Origin: Hyphomicrobiales bacterium
GTDB taxonomy: Bacteria; Pseudomonadota; Alphaproteobacteria; Rhizobiales; Rhizobiaceae
Direction: 5' to 3'
DNA length: 64,000 nucleotides
Assembly: GCA_900473745.1 (NCBI GenBank)
Contig: UCMW01000010.1
Coordinates: 62,001-126,000 of the forward strand
Positions 26,786 through 35,469 of this stretch are shown here, one piece after another (position 1 is the first letter of the stretch; each line of letters opens with the position of its first letter). Under the pieces are notes generated by a model, which saw nothing but the letters and a program-made list of their open reading frames with translations, did no database searches and was not told the DNA's origin. The translations under genes and the position numbers were made by a program.

Positions 26786-28336
26786 ATGTCAGACTACTCG
26801 GATATCGATAAGAAACAGGATCTCCAGGTCCTGCATTCCATGGGTTATGCCCAGGAACTGGAACGCCGGATGAGTTCGTTCTCGAACTTCGCCGTCTCCT
26901 TCTCCATCATCTGCATCCTGTCGGGTGGCATCAATTCGCTCGCCCAAGCGACCTCGGGTGCCGGCGGTGCTGCGATCGGCATCGGCTGGCCGCTGGGTTG
27001 CTTCATCTCGCTCGTCTTCGCCGTCGCCATGGCCCAGATCAGCTCCGCCTATCCGACCGCGGGCGGCCTGTATCACTGGGGTTCGATCCTCGGGAACCGC
27101 TTCACCGGCTGGCTGACCGCCTGGTTCAACCTTCTCGGTCTCGTGACGGTTCTCGGCGCCATCAACGTCGGTACCTACTACTTCTTCATGGGCTCCTTCG
27201 GCGTTCCCTATCTCGGGCTCGAAGATACGCTCGGCGTCCGGCTCATCTTCCTCGTGCTGATCACCGGCCTGCAGGCCTTGGTCAACCACATGGGCATCGG
27301 TCTTACCGCCAAGCTCACCGACTTCTCTGGCTACCTGATCTTCGCGACCGCCATTGCGCTCGCGCTGACCTGCCTGATTGCAGCCGACAGCTACGAAATC
27401 GGCCGTCTGTTCACCTTCTCCAACTATTCGGGTGAAGCGGGTGGCAATGTCTGGCCGTCGACTTCGGGCGCCTGGGTGTTCCTGCTCGGCCTGCTGCTGC
27501 CGATCTACACGATCACCGGCTATGACGCGTCGGCGCACACCTCGGAAGAAACCGTCAAGGCTGCCGTTTCCGTACCCAAGGGCATGGTCTCGTCGGTGCT
27601 CTGGTCTGCGTTTTTCGGCTACATCATGCTGTGCTCATTCGTGCTCATGCTGCCGAGCATGGAAGAAGCCGCAGCCCAGGGCTGGAACGTCTTCTTCTGG
27701 GCGATGGATACGCAGGTGAACGTCATAGTCAAAGACGTGCTCTATCTGGCCATTTTCGTCGCGCAGTTCCTCTGCGGTCTCGCAACGGTCACCTCGGTGT
27801 CGCGCATGATTTTCGCCTTCGCCCGTGACGGCGGCCTGCCTGCGTCTTCTGCTCTGTCCAAGGTCAGCCCGAAGCATCGTTCGCCGGTGACGGCGATCTG
27901 GACCGGGTCGGTTCTCTCGGTTCTGTTCGTCTGGGGCTCGTCGCTCGTCTCGATCGGTGAAACGCCGGTCTACACGATCGTAGTCTCCTGCACGGTTATC
28001 TTCCTGTTCTTCTCCTTCGCGATACCGATCGCTCTCGGCTTCTTCGCCTGGGGCACGTCGAAGTGGAGCGTGATGGGGCCGTGGAACCTGGGCGAGGGCA
28101 TGTTCAAGCTGTTCGCCGTGCTTTCGATGGTCGCCATGGCGCTAATCTTCGTCCTCGGCATCCAGCCGCCGAACGATTGGGCGCTCTACATCACGGTCGG
28201 CTTCCTCGTGGTCACCGCGATTGTCTGGTTCGCCTTTGAGAACAAGCGCTTCAAGGGCCCGCCGATCGGTGACGAAGTTGCCAAGCGTCAGGCCGAAATC
28301 GCCGCTGCCGAGCGCGCTGTCGGCCAGGCACACTAA
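26786..28336 (+). CDS. APC-superfamily amino acid/amine permease (ACT type)
   Basis: The 516-residue product has about twelve hydrophobic segments and the amino acid/choline transporter (ACT) N-terminal pattern: ELERRMSSFSNFAVSFSIICILSG, then the GGxY-like TAGGLYHWGS near 93. Relatives carry choline, GABA, ethanolamine or polyamines. The ATG at 26786 follows GGGGGA. The longer open frame upstream crosses the previous gene end and is not used. Its place between a hydrolase and a glutamylating ligase suggests it imports the amine substrate of the pathway. Confidence 0.9.
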   Translation: MSDYSDIDKKQDLQVLHSMGYAQELERRMSSFSNFAVSFSIICILSGGINSLAQATSGAGGAAIGIGWPLGCFISLVFAVAMAQISSAYPTAGGLYHWGSILGNRFTGWLTAWFNLLGLVTVLGAINVGTYYFFMGSFGVPYLGLEDTLGVRLIFLVLITGLQALVNHMGIGLTAKLTDFSGYLIFATAIALALTCLIAADSYEIGRLFTFSNYSGEAGGNVWPSTSGAWVFLLGLLLPIYTITGYDASAHTSEETVKAAVSVPKGMVSSVLWSAFFGYIMLCSFVLMLPSMEEAAAQGWNVFFWAMDTQVNVIVKDVLYLAIFVAQFLCGLATVTSVSRMIFAFARDGGLPASSALSKVSPKHRSPVTAIWTGSVLSVLFVWGSSLVSIGETPVYTIVVSCTVIFLFFSFAIPIALGFFAWGTSKWSVMGPWNLGEGMFKLFAVLSMVAMALIFVLGIQPPNDWALYITVGFLVVTAIVWFAFENKRFKGPPIGDEVAKRQAEIAAAERAVGQAH

Positions 28337-28343
28337 AACGTCT

Positions 28344-28371
28344 GCGGGCCGGTTTCGGTCGGCCCGCCTTT
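28344..28371 (+). terminator. Intercistronic hairpin, attenuator or terminator
   Basis: GCGGGCCG and CGGCCCGC form an 8-bp stem (28344-28351 with 28360-28367) around GTTTCGGT, followed only by CTTTACC. The weak T-run suggests partial termination or mRNA end protection between the permease and synthetase genes. Confidence 0.6.
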
Positions 28372-28429
28372 ACCGTTTCAATCGCGGCCTCGGTCGCTCA
28401 GTTCATGTTCACATTGGCGGACCACAGTC

Positions 28430-29800
28430 ATGACCACCACTTACACATTCGAAGATCTGAAAAAAGACGTCGCAGAAGGGCGCATCGACACGGTTCTGGC
28501 GTGTCAGGTGGACATGCAGGGCCGTTTGATGGGCAAGCGTTTTCAGGCGGAGTTCTTCGTCGAGAGCGCCTACAAGGAAACGCATAGCTGCAACTATCTG
28601 CTCGCCACCGACATGGAGATGGATACCGTCTCCGGTTACAAGGCGACGAGCTGGGAAAAGGGCTACGGCGACTATACGATGAAGCCGGACCTTTCGACGC
28701 TGCGTCGGATCCCCTGGCTTGAAGGCACAGCTCTCGTGCTGTGTGACATGTATGACCATGCGACCCATGCCGAAGTGCCGCACTCGCCGCGCGCGATCCT
28801 GAAGAAGCAGGTTTCCCGGCTCGAGGCCATGGGCATGAAGGCCTTCATGGCGACCGAACTCGAATTCTTCCTCTTCGATCAGACCTATGACGCGGCGCGG
28901 CTGTCCGGCTATCGCGACCTGAAGCTGGTCTCCGGCTACAACGAGGACTACCACATCTTCCAGACCACCAAGGAAGAAGACGTGATGCGTGCGATCCGCA
29001 AGGGTCTGCAGGGCGCTGGCATTCCGGTCGAGAATTCCAAGGGCGAGGCTTCTGCCGGCCAGGAAGAGATCAATGTCCGCTATGCCGACGTTCTGACCAT
29101 GGCTGACCGGCACGTGATCATCAAGAATGGCTGCAAGGAGATCGCTTGGTCCAAAGGCAAGGCCATCACCTTCCTCGCCAAATGGCATTACAATGCGGCC
29201 GGCTCCTCCTCGCATATCCACCAGTCTCTGTGGTCCGCCGACGGCAAGACGCCGCTATTCTTCGACAAGGACGGCGAATACGGAATGTCGGAGGTGATGC
29301 GGCACTACATGGCCGGGCTGCTCGCCCATGCCGGCGAGTTCACTTATTTCCTGGCGCCCTACATCAATTCCTACAAGCGTTTCGTCGCCGGCACGTTTGC
29401 GCCGACCAAGGCGATCTGGTCGAAGGACAATCGCACAGCCGGCTACCGCTTGTGCGGCGAGGCGAGCAAGGGCATCCGCGTCGAATGCCGCGTCGGCGGT
29501 TCCGATCTTAATCCGTATCTGGCGATGGCAGCATTGCTTGCCGCCGGTATCGACGGGATCGAGAAGAAGATGGCGCTTGAGCCGGAATTCTCGGGTGATG
29601 CCTATGGCGCGCAGGGCGCCCGCGAGATTCCGCGGACATTGCGGGCGGCTGCAGAGACGCTCCGCGGCTCGGCCATGCTGCGGTCGGCGTTCGGCGATGA
29701 CGTTGTCGATCACTATGTCCGCGCGGCTGAGTGGGAGCAGGAAGAATACGATCGCCGGATCACGGATTGGGAAGTTGCGCGCGGCTTCGAACGCGCGTGA
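28430..29800 (+). CDS. Glutamine synthetase-like gamma-glutamylamide ligase (PuuA/IpuC type)
   Basis: The 456-residue product has the glutamine synthetase catalytic fold. Metal ligands are seen in ATELEFFLF near 143, AGQEEINVRY near 206 and SSSHIHQSL near 260. The ATP/phosphate-binding Arg blocks are KRFVAGTFAPTKAIW and GYRL, and the active-site C-terminal block is VECRVGGSDLNPYLAM. The NAAGSSSHIHQS loop and the N-terminal DMQGRLMGKR differ from true GlnA and match enzymes that join glutamate to amines (PuuA on putrescine, IpuC on isopropylamine, Streptomyces GlnA4 on ethanolamine). It is followed by aldehyde and alcohol dehydrogenase genes. The amine is inferred, not proved. Confidence 0.88.
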   Translation: MTTTYTFEDLKKDVAEGRIDTVLACQVDMQGRLMGKRFQAEFFVESAYKETHSCNYLLATDMEMDTVSGYKATSWEKGYGDYTMKPDLSTLRRIPWLEGTALVLCDMYDHATHAEVPHSPRAILKKQVSRLEAMGMKAFMATELEFFLFDQTYDAARLSGYRDLKLVSGYNEDYHIFQTTKEEDVMRAIRKGLQGAGIPVENSKGEASAGQEEINVRYADVLTMADRHVIIKNGCKEIAWSKGKAITFLAKWHYNAAGSSSHIHQSLWSADGKTPLFFDKDGEYGMSEVMRHYMAGLLAHAGEFTYFLAPYINSYKRFVAGTFAPTKAIWSKDNRTAGYRLCGEASKGIRVECRVGGSDLNPYLAMAALLAAGIDGIEKKMALEPEFSGDAYGAQGAREIPRTLRAAAETLRGSAMLRSAFGDDVVDHYVRAAEWEQEEYDRRITDWEVARGFERA

Positions 29801-29852
29801 CCAAAGGCGGCCTTGAGCCCGCCACCATCCCCGGCGTATGGGTGGAAACCAG

Positions 29853-29874
29853 GACAGCGGCTGCGGCCGCTGTC
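29853..29874 (+). other. Perfect intercistronic hairpin
   Basis: GACAGCGGC-TGCG-GCCGCTGTC is a perfect 9-bp stem with a four-base loop between the ligase and aldehyde dehydrogenase genes. No T-run follows. Such a hairpin may act as a processing or stability element that sets different amounts of the two proteins. Confidence 0.5.
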
Positions 29875-29904
29875 AATTCGTTCTAGAGCAACAGGAAGAC
29901 GATC

Positions 29905-31290
29905 ATGACCATGATCCAATGCATTTCGCCGATCGACGGATCGGTTTACGCCGAGCGACCGGCCATGTCGCTGGAAGCGGCAACCGAGGCCGTTGGTCGT
30001 GCCCGCAAGGCACAAAAAGCCTGGGCGCGCCGGCCGCTCGAAGACCGCGTTCAGCTGGTGCTGAAGGGAGTCGCGCGCCTCAACGAGATGTCCGATGAAG
30101 TGGTGCCGGAACTCGCCCATATGATGGGTCGTCCGGTGCGCTACGGCGGCGAATACAAGGGCTTCAACGAGCGCTCCAACTATGTCGCAGCGATTGCGGC
30201 CGACTCGCTTGCACCGCTGGTCGTGGAAGCTAGTAATAATTTCGAGCGCCGCATTGAGCGCGAACCGCATGGCGTCGTTTTTGTCATCGCGCCGTGGAAC
30301 TACCCTTATATGACCGCGATCAACACGATCGCACCGGCGCTGATGGCCGGCAACACTGTTGTCATAAAGCATGCGACCCAGACGCTTCTCGTCGGCGAGC
30401 GCATGGTGCGGGCCTTTGTCGAGGCGGGTGTTCCCGATGACGTCTTCATCAACCTCTTCCTCGATCACGCCACGACCTCGGCATTAATCGCTGCTGGCAA
30501 CTTCAACTTCGTCAACTTCACCGGTTCGGTCGAAGGTGGCCGTTCGATCGAACGGGCTGCCGCCGGCACCTTTGCCGGTCTCGGGCTCGAGCTCGGCGGC
30601 AAGGACCCGGGTTACGTCATGGAAGACGCCGATCTCGACGCTGCTGTCGATACGCTGATGGATGGCGCGACCTACAATTCTGGCCAGTGCTGCTGTGGCA
30701 TCGAGCGCATCTATGTGCATGAGAGCCTCTACGACGCCTTCGTCGAGAAGTCGGTCGCCTGGGTGTCGAACTACAGGCTCGGCAATCCGCTCGATCCGGA
30801 AACGACGCTCGGGCCGATGGCCAACAAGCGTTTCGCCAAGGTGGTACGCGAGCAGATCGCCGATGCCGTGTCGAAGGGTGCCAAGGCGCTTGTCGATCCG
30901 AAGCTTTTCCCGGCCGATGACGGCGGTGCCTACATCATGCCGCAGGTGCTCGTGAACGTGGATCATTCGATGGCCTTCATGAAGGACGAGACCTTTGGTC
31001 CTGCCGTCGGAATCATGAAGGTGAAGAGCGATGAACAGGCGCTCGAACTGATGAACGACAGCCCCTATGGCCTGACGGCCTCGCTCTGGACGCAGGATCC
31101 TGAGCGTGCCGCGCGGATCGGTCGTGATGTCGAGACCGGCACCGTCTTCATGAACCGTGCCGACTATCTCGACCCGGCACTCTGCTGGACCGGCGTCAAA
31201 GAAACCGGCAAGGGCGGCTCGCTCTCCGTGCTCGGCTTCCAGAACCTTACCCGTCCGAAATCCTACCATCTGAAGAAAGTCACGAAATGA
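29905..31290 (+). CDS. NAD(P)-dependent aldehyde dehydrogenase
   Basis: The 461-residue product has the ALDH fold: APWNYP near 131, the cofactor-site VNFTGSVEGGRSI near 205, the general base Glu in ELGGKDPGYV near 230, and the catalytic Cys within NSGQCCCG near 261-263. The family oxidises aldehydes to acids. Its stop overlaps the start of the iron alcohol dehydrogenase gene as ATGA, so alcohol-to-aldehyde and aldehyde-to-acid steps are made together. In the proposed pathway it would turn a gamma-glutamyl amino aldehyde into a gamma-glutamyl amino acid. Confidence 0.93.
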   Translation: MTMIQCISPIDGSVYAERPAMSLEAATEAVGRARKAQKAWARRPLEDRVQLVLKGVARLNEMSDEVVPELAHMMGRPVRYGGEYKGFNERSNYVAAIAADSLAPLVVEASNNFERRIEREPHGVVFVIAPWNYPYMTAINTIAPALMAGNTVVIKHATQTLLVGERMVRAFVEAGVPDDVFINLFLDHATTSALIAAGNFNFVNFTGSVEGGRSIERAAAGTFAGLGLELGGKDPGYVMEDADLDAAVDTLMDGATYNSGQCCCGIERIYVHESLYDAFVEKSVAWVSNYRLGNPLDPETTLGPMANKRFAKVVREQIADAVSKGAKALVDPKLFPADDGGAYIMPQVLVNVDHSMAFMKDETFGPAVGIMKVKSDEQALELMNDSPYGLTASLWTQDPERAARIGRDVETGTVFMNRADYLDPALCWTGVKETGKGGSLSVLGFQNLTRPKSYHLKKVTK

Positions 31291-32432
31291 ACATCGTCGC
31301 CAACTGGAGCTATCCCACCGCCATCAAGATGGGACGCGGCCGCATCAAGGAACTGGCGGACGCCTGCAAGTCGCTGGGCATGAAGAAGCCGCTTTTGATC
31401 ACCGATCGGGGCCTGGCGCCGATGGCGATCACCCAGACGGCGCTCGAGGTGCTGGAAGAGGCGGGCTTGGGCCGCGCGCTGTTCGCCGATGTCGATCCGA
31501 ACCCGAACGAGAAGAACCTCGAAGCCGGCATCAAAGCCTATAGGGATGGCAGTCACGACGGCGTCGTCGCTTTCGGCGGAGGCTCAGGTCTCGACCTCGG
31601 CAAGTGCGTGGCCTTCATGGCCGGCCAGACGCGGCCGGTCTGGGACTTCGAGGACATCGGTGACTGGTGGACGCGCGCCAATTCCGACACCATCGCCCCG
31701 ATCGTCGCCGTGCCGACCACGGCCGGCACCGGCTCGGAAGTCGGCCGTGCATCGGTCATCACCAATTCCGTGACGCATGTGAAGAAGATCATCTTCCATC
31801 CGAAGTTCCTGCCCGGCGTCGTCATCTGCGATCCGGAACTGACCGTCGGCATGCCGAAGATGATTACGGCGGGTACGGGCATGGACGCGTTCGCCCATTG
31901 CCTGGAAGCCTATTCCTCGCCTTTCTACCATCCGATGAGCCAAGGCATTGCGCTTGAGGGCATGCGGCTGGTCAAGGAATTCCTGCCGCGCGCCTACAAG
32001 GACGGCACCGACATCGAGGCCCGCACCAACATGATGTCGGCTGCCGCCATGGGCGCAACCGCCTTCCAGAAGGGGCTCGGTGCCATCCACGCGCTGTCGC
32101 ATCCGATCGGCGCGGTTTACAACACGCATCACGGCATGACGAATGCGGTGGTGATGCCGCCGGTGCTGAAGTTCAACCGGCACGTGATCGAAGACCGGAT
32201 CGAGCGGGCCGCCGCCTATCTCGGCATCGCCGGCGGTTTCGATGGCTTCTACGATTATGTTCTGTCGCTCCGGGCTGAACTCAATGTCCCGGCCAACCTG
32301 ACGGCCATGGGCATCGCGAACGACCGCATCGACGAACTTTCCGCCATGGCGATCGAGGATCCGAGCGCCGGCGGCAATCCGGTCAAGATGACGCTTGAGA
32401 ACACCAAGCAGCTTTTTGCGGACTGCTTCTAA
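31287..32432 (+). CDS. Iron-containing (group III) alcohol dehydrogenase
   Basis: The 381-residue product has GGGSGLDLGK near 93 in the NAD-binding domain, and the metal ligands are present: GMDAFAHCLEAY near 198 (Asp and His) and HALSHPIGAVYNTHHG near 267-282 (two His). It reversibly oxidises primary alcohols with NAD. Together with the upstream aldehyde dehydrogenase it gives a full alcohol-to-acid route, so the pathway substrate probably bears a hydroxyl group, as ethanolamine does. It is the last gene of the operon and is followed by a terminator. Confidence 0.93.
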   Translation: MNIVANWSYPTAIKMGRGRIKELADACKSLGMKKPLLITDRGLAPMAITQTALEVLEEAGLGRALFADVDPNPNEKNLEAGIKAYRDGSHDGVVAFGGGSGLDLGKCVAFMAGQTRPVWDFEDIGDWWTRANSDTIAPIVAVPTTAGTGSEVGRASVITNSVTHVKKIIFHPKFLPGVVICDPELTVGMPKMITAGTGMDAFAHCLEAYSSPFYHPMSQGIALEGMRLVKEFLPRAYKDGTDIEARTNMMSAAAMGATAFQKGLGAIHALSHPIGAVYNTHHGMTNAVVMPPVLKFNRHVIEDRIERAAAYLGIAGGFDGFYDYVLSLRAELNVPANLTAMGIANDRIDELSAMAIEDPSAGGNPVKMTLENTKQLFADCF

Positions 32433-32456
32433 GCTTCAAGCCTCCAGGTTTGCGAG

Positions 32457-32486
32457 ACCCCGCTTCCCTAAGGTAGTGGGGTTTTG
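32457..32486 (+). terminator. Intrinsic terminator of the glutamylation-type operon
   Basis: ACCCCGC (32457-32463) pairs with GTGGGGT (32476-32482), including one G-T pair, and TTTGTTG follows. It lies 24 bases after the iron alcohol dehydrogenase stop. Confidence 0.8.
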
Positions 32487-32749
32487 TTGCTCGTCACGTC
32501 TGGTTCGAATCGAGCGGCGGGTGGTTCGTGACTTCGCACGCCATGCCGTCTCTTGGCGAGTGCATCGCGCATTCCGATCTGCGAATATGCTAGGTTTTTC
32601 CGCCGCTTCTCCCCAATAAGTGGGAGGGTCCCACCAGCCCTGTTTCCATTTTGTTAACCATAATTGTCGCATGATGAGGGGGTGGCGCCGATGACGCAGG
32701 TTGCCCAAGAGCGATGAGCCGCTCGGATCTGACCTCCCAAGGATTAAGC
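32487..32749. other. Leader/promoter region of the ParA-like gene
   Basis: I see no coding frame that I trust. The A/T-rich part TTTTGTTAACCATAATTG near 32650-32667 is the likeliest promoter. An in-frame ATG at 32714 exists, but the ribosome site AAGGA belongs to the ATG at 32750. Confidence 0.4.
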
Positions 32750-33469
32750 ATGCCTGTCATTTCTTTCGCCAATGCCAAGGGCGGTGCCGGCAAGACCACC
32801 GCAGCCCTTCTTCTTGCCACCGAACTCGCGCATCAGGGATATCGCGTCTCTATCCTCGATGCCGATCCACAGCGCTGGATCACGCAGTGGTTCGACCTCT
32901 CCGGTCCGCAGCGCAATATCGAAGTCGTCTCCGAAGTGACGATCGCTTCAGTCCAGGGTCACATCCGCGAGCCGTCCCGGACGAGCGACTACATTGTCAT
33001 GGATCTCGCCGGTGCGCGCGATGCCATGGTGACGACGGCCATTGGCCTGTCTGATCACGTGATGATCCCGGTCCAGGGCTGTGCCATGGATGCCAAGGGG
33101 GGGGCGCAGATCCTCGATCTGATCAGAATGATGGAAGAGGCCGGCAACATGGTCATTCCCCATTCGGTCGTCCTGACGCGTGTCACCTCCATGGTCACGA
33201 CCCGCGCCCTGCTGGCCATCAAGGGCCTGCTTGCCGCTCGCGGCGTCAATGTCATCAATACGCCCATCGCCGAACGCAGTGCTTACCGGGAAATCTTCGA
33301 CTGTGGTGGCACGCTGTATTCGATGGATGCGGCGAAGATCAGCAATCTCGACAAGGCCCAGGAAAATGCCAGGTCCTTTGCGTCTGAAGTCATGCGCCTG
33401 CTGCCGGTTAAGGTCATCCGCTCGACCGAGCCGCGCCGTCTCTTCCGGCTCGTACGGTCGGCCGCCTGA
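32750..33469 (+). CDS. ParA/MinD-family ATPase without a ParB partner
   Basis: The product has about 239 residues. The deviant Walker A KGGAGKTTAALLL begins at residue 9, followed by the switch region DADPQRWITQW near 38 and IVMDLAGARDAMV near 83. These ATPases dimerise on ATP and bind DNA or membrane to position plasmids, chromosomes or protein clusters. No parB, repB or minE gene is adjacent, since the neighbours are metabolic and cell-wall genes. It is therefore an orphan type that may position some other cargo. The ATG at 32750 follows AAGGA at 6 bases and gives the usual MPVISFAN start. Confidence 0.88.
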   Translation: MPVISFANAKGGAGKTTAALLLATELAHQGYRVSILDADPQRWITQWFDLSGPQRNIEVVSEVTIASVQGHIREPSRTSDYIVMDLAGARDAMVTTAIGLSDHVMIPVQGCAMDAKGGAQILDLIRMMEEAGNMVIPHSVVLTRVTSMVTTRALLAIKGLLAARGVNVINTPIAERSAYREIFDCGGTLYSMDAAKISNLDKAQENARSFASEVMRLLPVKVIRSTEPRRLFRLVRSAA

Positions 33470-33488
33470 GAGGTCGCTGGTTAAAGAT

Positions 33489-34124
33489 TCATCCGCGTCT
33501 GGAAATCCAGGCGCGGGTCAACTCCATGTCGAGTCCTTGTGGGTCGAGTTCGTGCCCACATGCCAGGTCGTGCCACTCCGCCGATGCGCCGGCCAGGCGT
33601 AACTGTTCGCAGAGATCATTGGCATCGGTGACCGCTCTCCGCGGGTCCTGACGCCCTGAAACCAGCAAGACCGGAACGTTGTCGAGAGGCGGGAACGAGC
33701 CGTTTCCGTTCGGGCTTTGCGGGCGAAGCAAAACGGCGCCTTCGATGAATGACCGGTCTCGTGAGAGAACAGCGGCGGCGGTGATCGCGCCGCTGGAATA
33801 GCCGATCAATATCGGCCGGACCCTGTGCCTTGACGAAATTGCGGAGACGAAATCCGCCACTTCGGCGGATCTCGCAGCGAGATTTGCAAAGTCGATCGAT
33901 TTGTCGGACTTGCGCCGAAAGAAGGTCAGGCGGCCCTCGGACGGCTCTTTTCCTCTCGGAAAGTAGCAGGGGTGATCTGCTGCGACCTGCGCTGAAAATG
34001 CCAGCAGTGATGTCTCGTCGCTCGCGCTTCCATGGAGAAACACAAGCGGCCGAGCATGACTGCCGGGGCGGTGGATCGTTCTGAAACGGGCGATCAGGTC
34101 TGTGCCGCTGTCCTCACTCGACAA
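33489..34124 (-). CDS. Small alpha/beta hydrolase (YpfH/carboxylesterase type)
   Basis: The 211-residue product has the phospholipase/carboxylesterase fold: LVFLHGSASDE near 28 (oxyanion loop), nucleophile Ser in GYSSGA near 108, Asp in SGRQDPR near 157, and His in CGHELDP near 189. It probably cleaves esters. The start codon is TTG inside the last codons of the L,D-transpeptidase gene, an 11-base overlap, so expression depends on that gene. The weak start suggests low-level translation. The natural substrate is unknown. Confidence 0.83.
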   Translation of the reverse strand: MSSEDSGTDLIARFRTIHRPGSHARPLVFLHGSASDETSLLAFSAQVAADHPCYFPRGKEPSEGRLTFFRRKSDKSIDFANLAARSAEVADFVSAISSRHRVRPILIGYSSGAITAAAVLSRDRSFIEGAVLLRPQSPNGNGSFPPLDNVPVLLVSGRQDPRRAVTDANDLCEQLRLAGASAEWHDLACGHELDPQGLDMELTRAWISRRG

Positions 34125-35469
34125 ATTCGACCGTCACGCCGGGCTTCACCATCTTGGCCAGTTCCGTCGCATCCCAGTTGGTCAGGCGAATACAGCCATG
34201 GCTCTGGGTGCGGCCGATCTTCGAGGGCTCCGGTGTGCCGTGAATGCCGTAGGTCGGCTTGGAGAGGGCCAGCCAGACCGTACCGACAGGGCCATTTGGA
34301 CCCGGCGGGATCTGCAGAACCTTCGTGTTGTTGCCCTGCTGGAAATTGACCTTGGGATTGTAGGTATAGCCCGGATCGAGCGCGATGCGTTCGATGGTCA
34401 CCGTGCCCGACGGCGAGGGAGTGTCGGCCGAGCCGATGCTGGCCGGGTAGGCGGCAACGAGGCTGCCATCCTCACCATAGGCGAAGACCTGCTTCAGGCC
34501 CTTGTTGGCGACGATGCGGGCGACATTGCCCTTTTTGGCCGGACCGGGCTCGACGACCTTGATGATCGTGCCCGGGATCGAGAAGTCTGCGCCGGGGTTC
34601 AATTCGCGCAGATAGCCTTCATCCATGTGGAAGCGCTCGGCCAGCATTTCCACGGTCGAAGTATAGGACAGGGCCGGCAGCTGCGCCTTGTGAGCGTAGT
34701 CGTCCGGGATCGATGCAACAAAGGGGCCGGCTGCGTCGCCGGCCGTGATCTCGTAGCTCTTGATCGCAAGGCCGCCGGACAGGCGCAGGCGCTCCAAAAT
34801 ATCGTCGGCATTGTTCGGGTCGAGCGTCTCGCCGGTGATCTGTTCCCAGGCCACGATCGCCTTGTTGACGTTCTGGCCCATCTTGCCGTCGATGACGCCG
34901 GGCGACACGCCCTCACGGTCGAGGAAGACCTGAAGCGCCGTGATTTCCAGTCGCGACAAGTTGCTCTTCACCGGGATTTCCGGCGTCACGATACGGGCCG
35001 GCTGATTGTCTGCGGGCAGGGGCAGGTCCGGACCGCCATAAGGCATGTCCTGCGGCATCTGGTCGAGCGGGACCTGATCGCCCGGCATGGCGTCCGGGAT
35101 CGAGGCGGTCGTCACGTCGTCGTCCCAGCCACGTGGTTCCGGCTGAGCCTGCTGATAGGGATCGTAAACGCCCGGGAGCGCGCGATTACCGCCGCCGTTC
35201 TGCGGCGGGTAGTAGCTCTCGGCCGGGATTTCGGTTGCGACGAGATTGCCCATCCGGTCGATGAGAACCGTGCGGCCCATGCGGTCACGGCTAATCACGA
35301 CTTCGCCAACTTCCGGCACATAGTCGAGAATGTCGCCTTCCGGCGAGATCAGCAGGGTGTGCGCATTTCGATCGTCGTAGACCGATTGCGCCCCTGCTTG
35401 GGGCGCCAATGCAAGCGGAGCTGCGGTCAAAACCGCCAGTAAGAGGCCGGAATTTCTGAAATCGAACAC
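34114..35469 (-). CDS. L,D-transpeptidase with peptidoglycan-binding domain
   Basis: The product has 451 residues. A signal peptide (residues 1-27, AGA-QS) is followed by a Pro/Asp-rich linker, a PG_binding_1 domain at about 165-215 (ITALQVFLDREGVSPGVIDGKMG), a LysM-like segment near 255-300, and a YkuD catalytic domain with IHGT and SHGCIRLTN (Cys near 424). The enzyme makes 3-3 cross-links or attaches proteins to peptidoglycan in the periplasm. Rhizobiales rely heavily on L,D-cross-links for polar growth. The esterase gene overlaps its 3' end. Confidence 0.93.
   Translation of the reverse strand: MFDFRNSGLLLAVLTAAPLALAPQAGAQSVYDDRNAHTLLISPEGDILDYVPEVGEVVISRDRMGRTVLIDRMGNLVATEIPAESYYPPQNGGGNRALPGVYDPYQQAQPEPRGWDDDVTTASIPDAMPGDQVPLDQMPQDMPYGGPDLPLPADNQPARIVTPEIPVKSNLSRLEITALQVFLDREGVSPGVIDGKMGQNVNKAIVAWEQITGETLDPNNADDILERLRLSGGLAIKSYEITAGDAAGPFVASIPDDYAHKAQLPALSYTSTVEMLAERFHMDEGYLRELNPGADFSIPGTIIKVVEPGPAKKGNVARIVANKGLKQVFAYGEDGSLVAAYPASIGSADTPSPSGTVTIERIALDPGYTYNPKVNFQQGNNTKVLQIPPGPNGPVGTVWLALSKPTYGIHGTPEPSKIGRTQSHGCIRLTNWDATELAKMVKPGVTVEFVE

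Noticed and set aside
34102-35442. 446-codon plus-strand frame antisense to the L,D-transpeptidase
   Set aside because: The Arg/Val/Asp-rich composition is typical of an antisense shadow. The minus strand encodes a signal peptide, PG-binding domain and YkuD motif.
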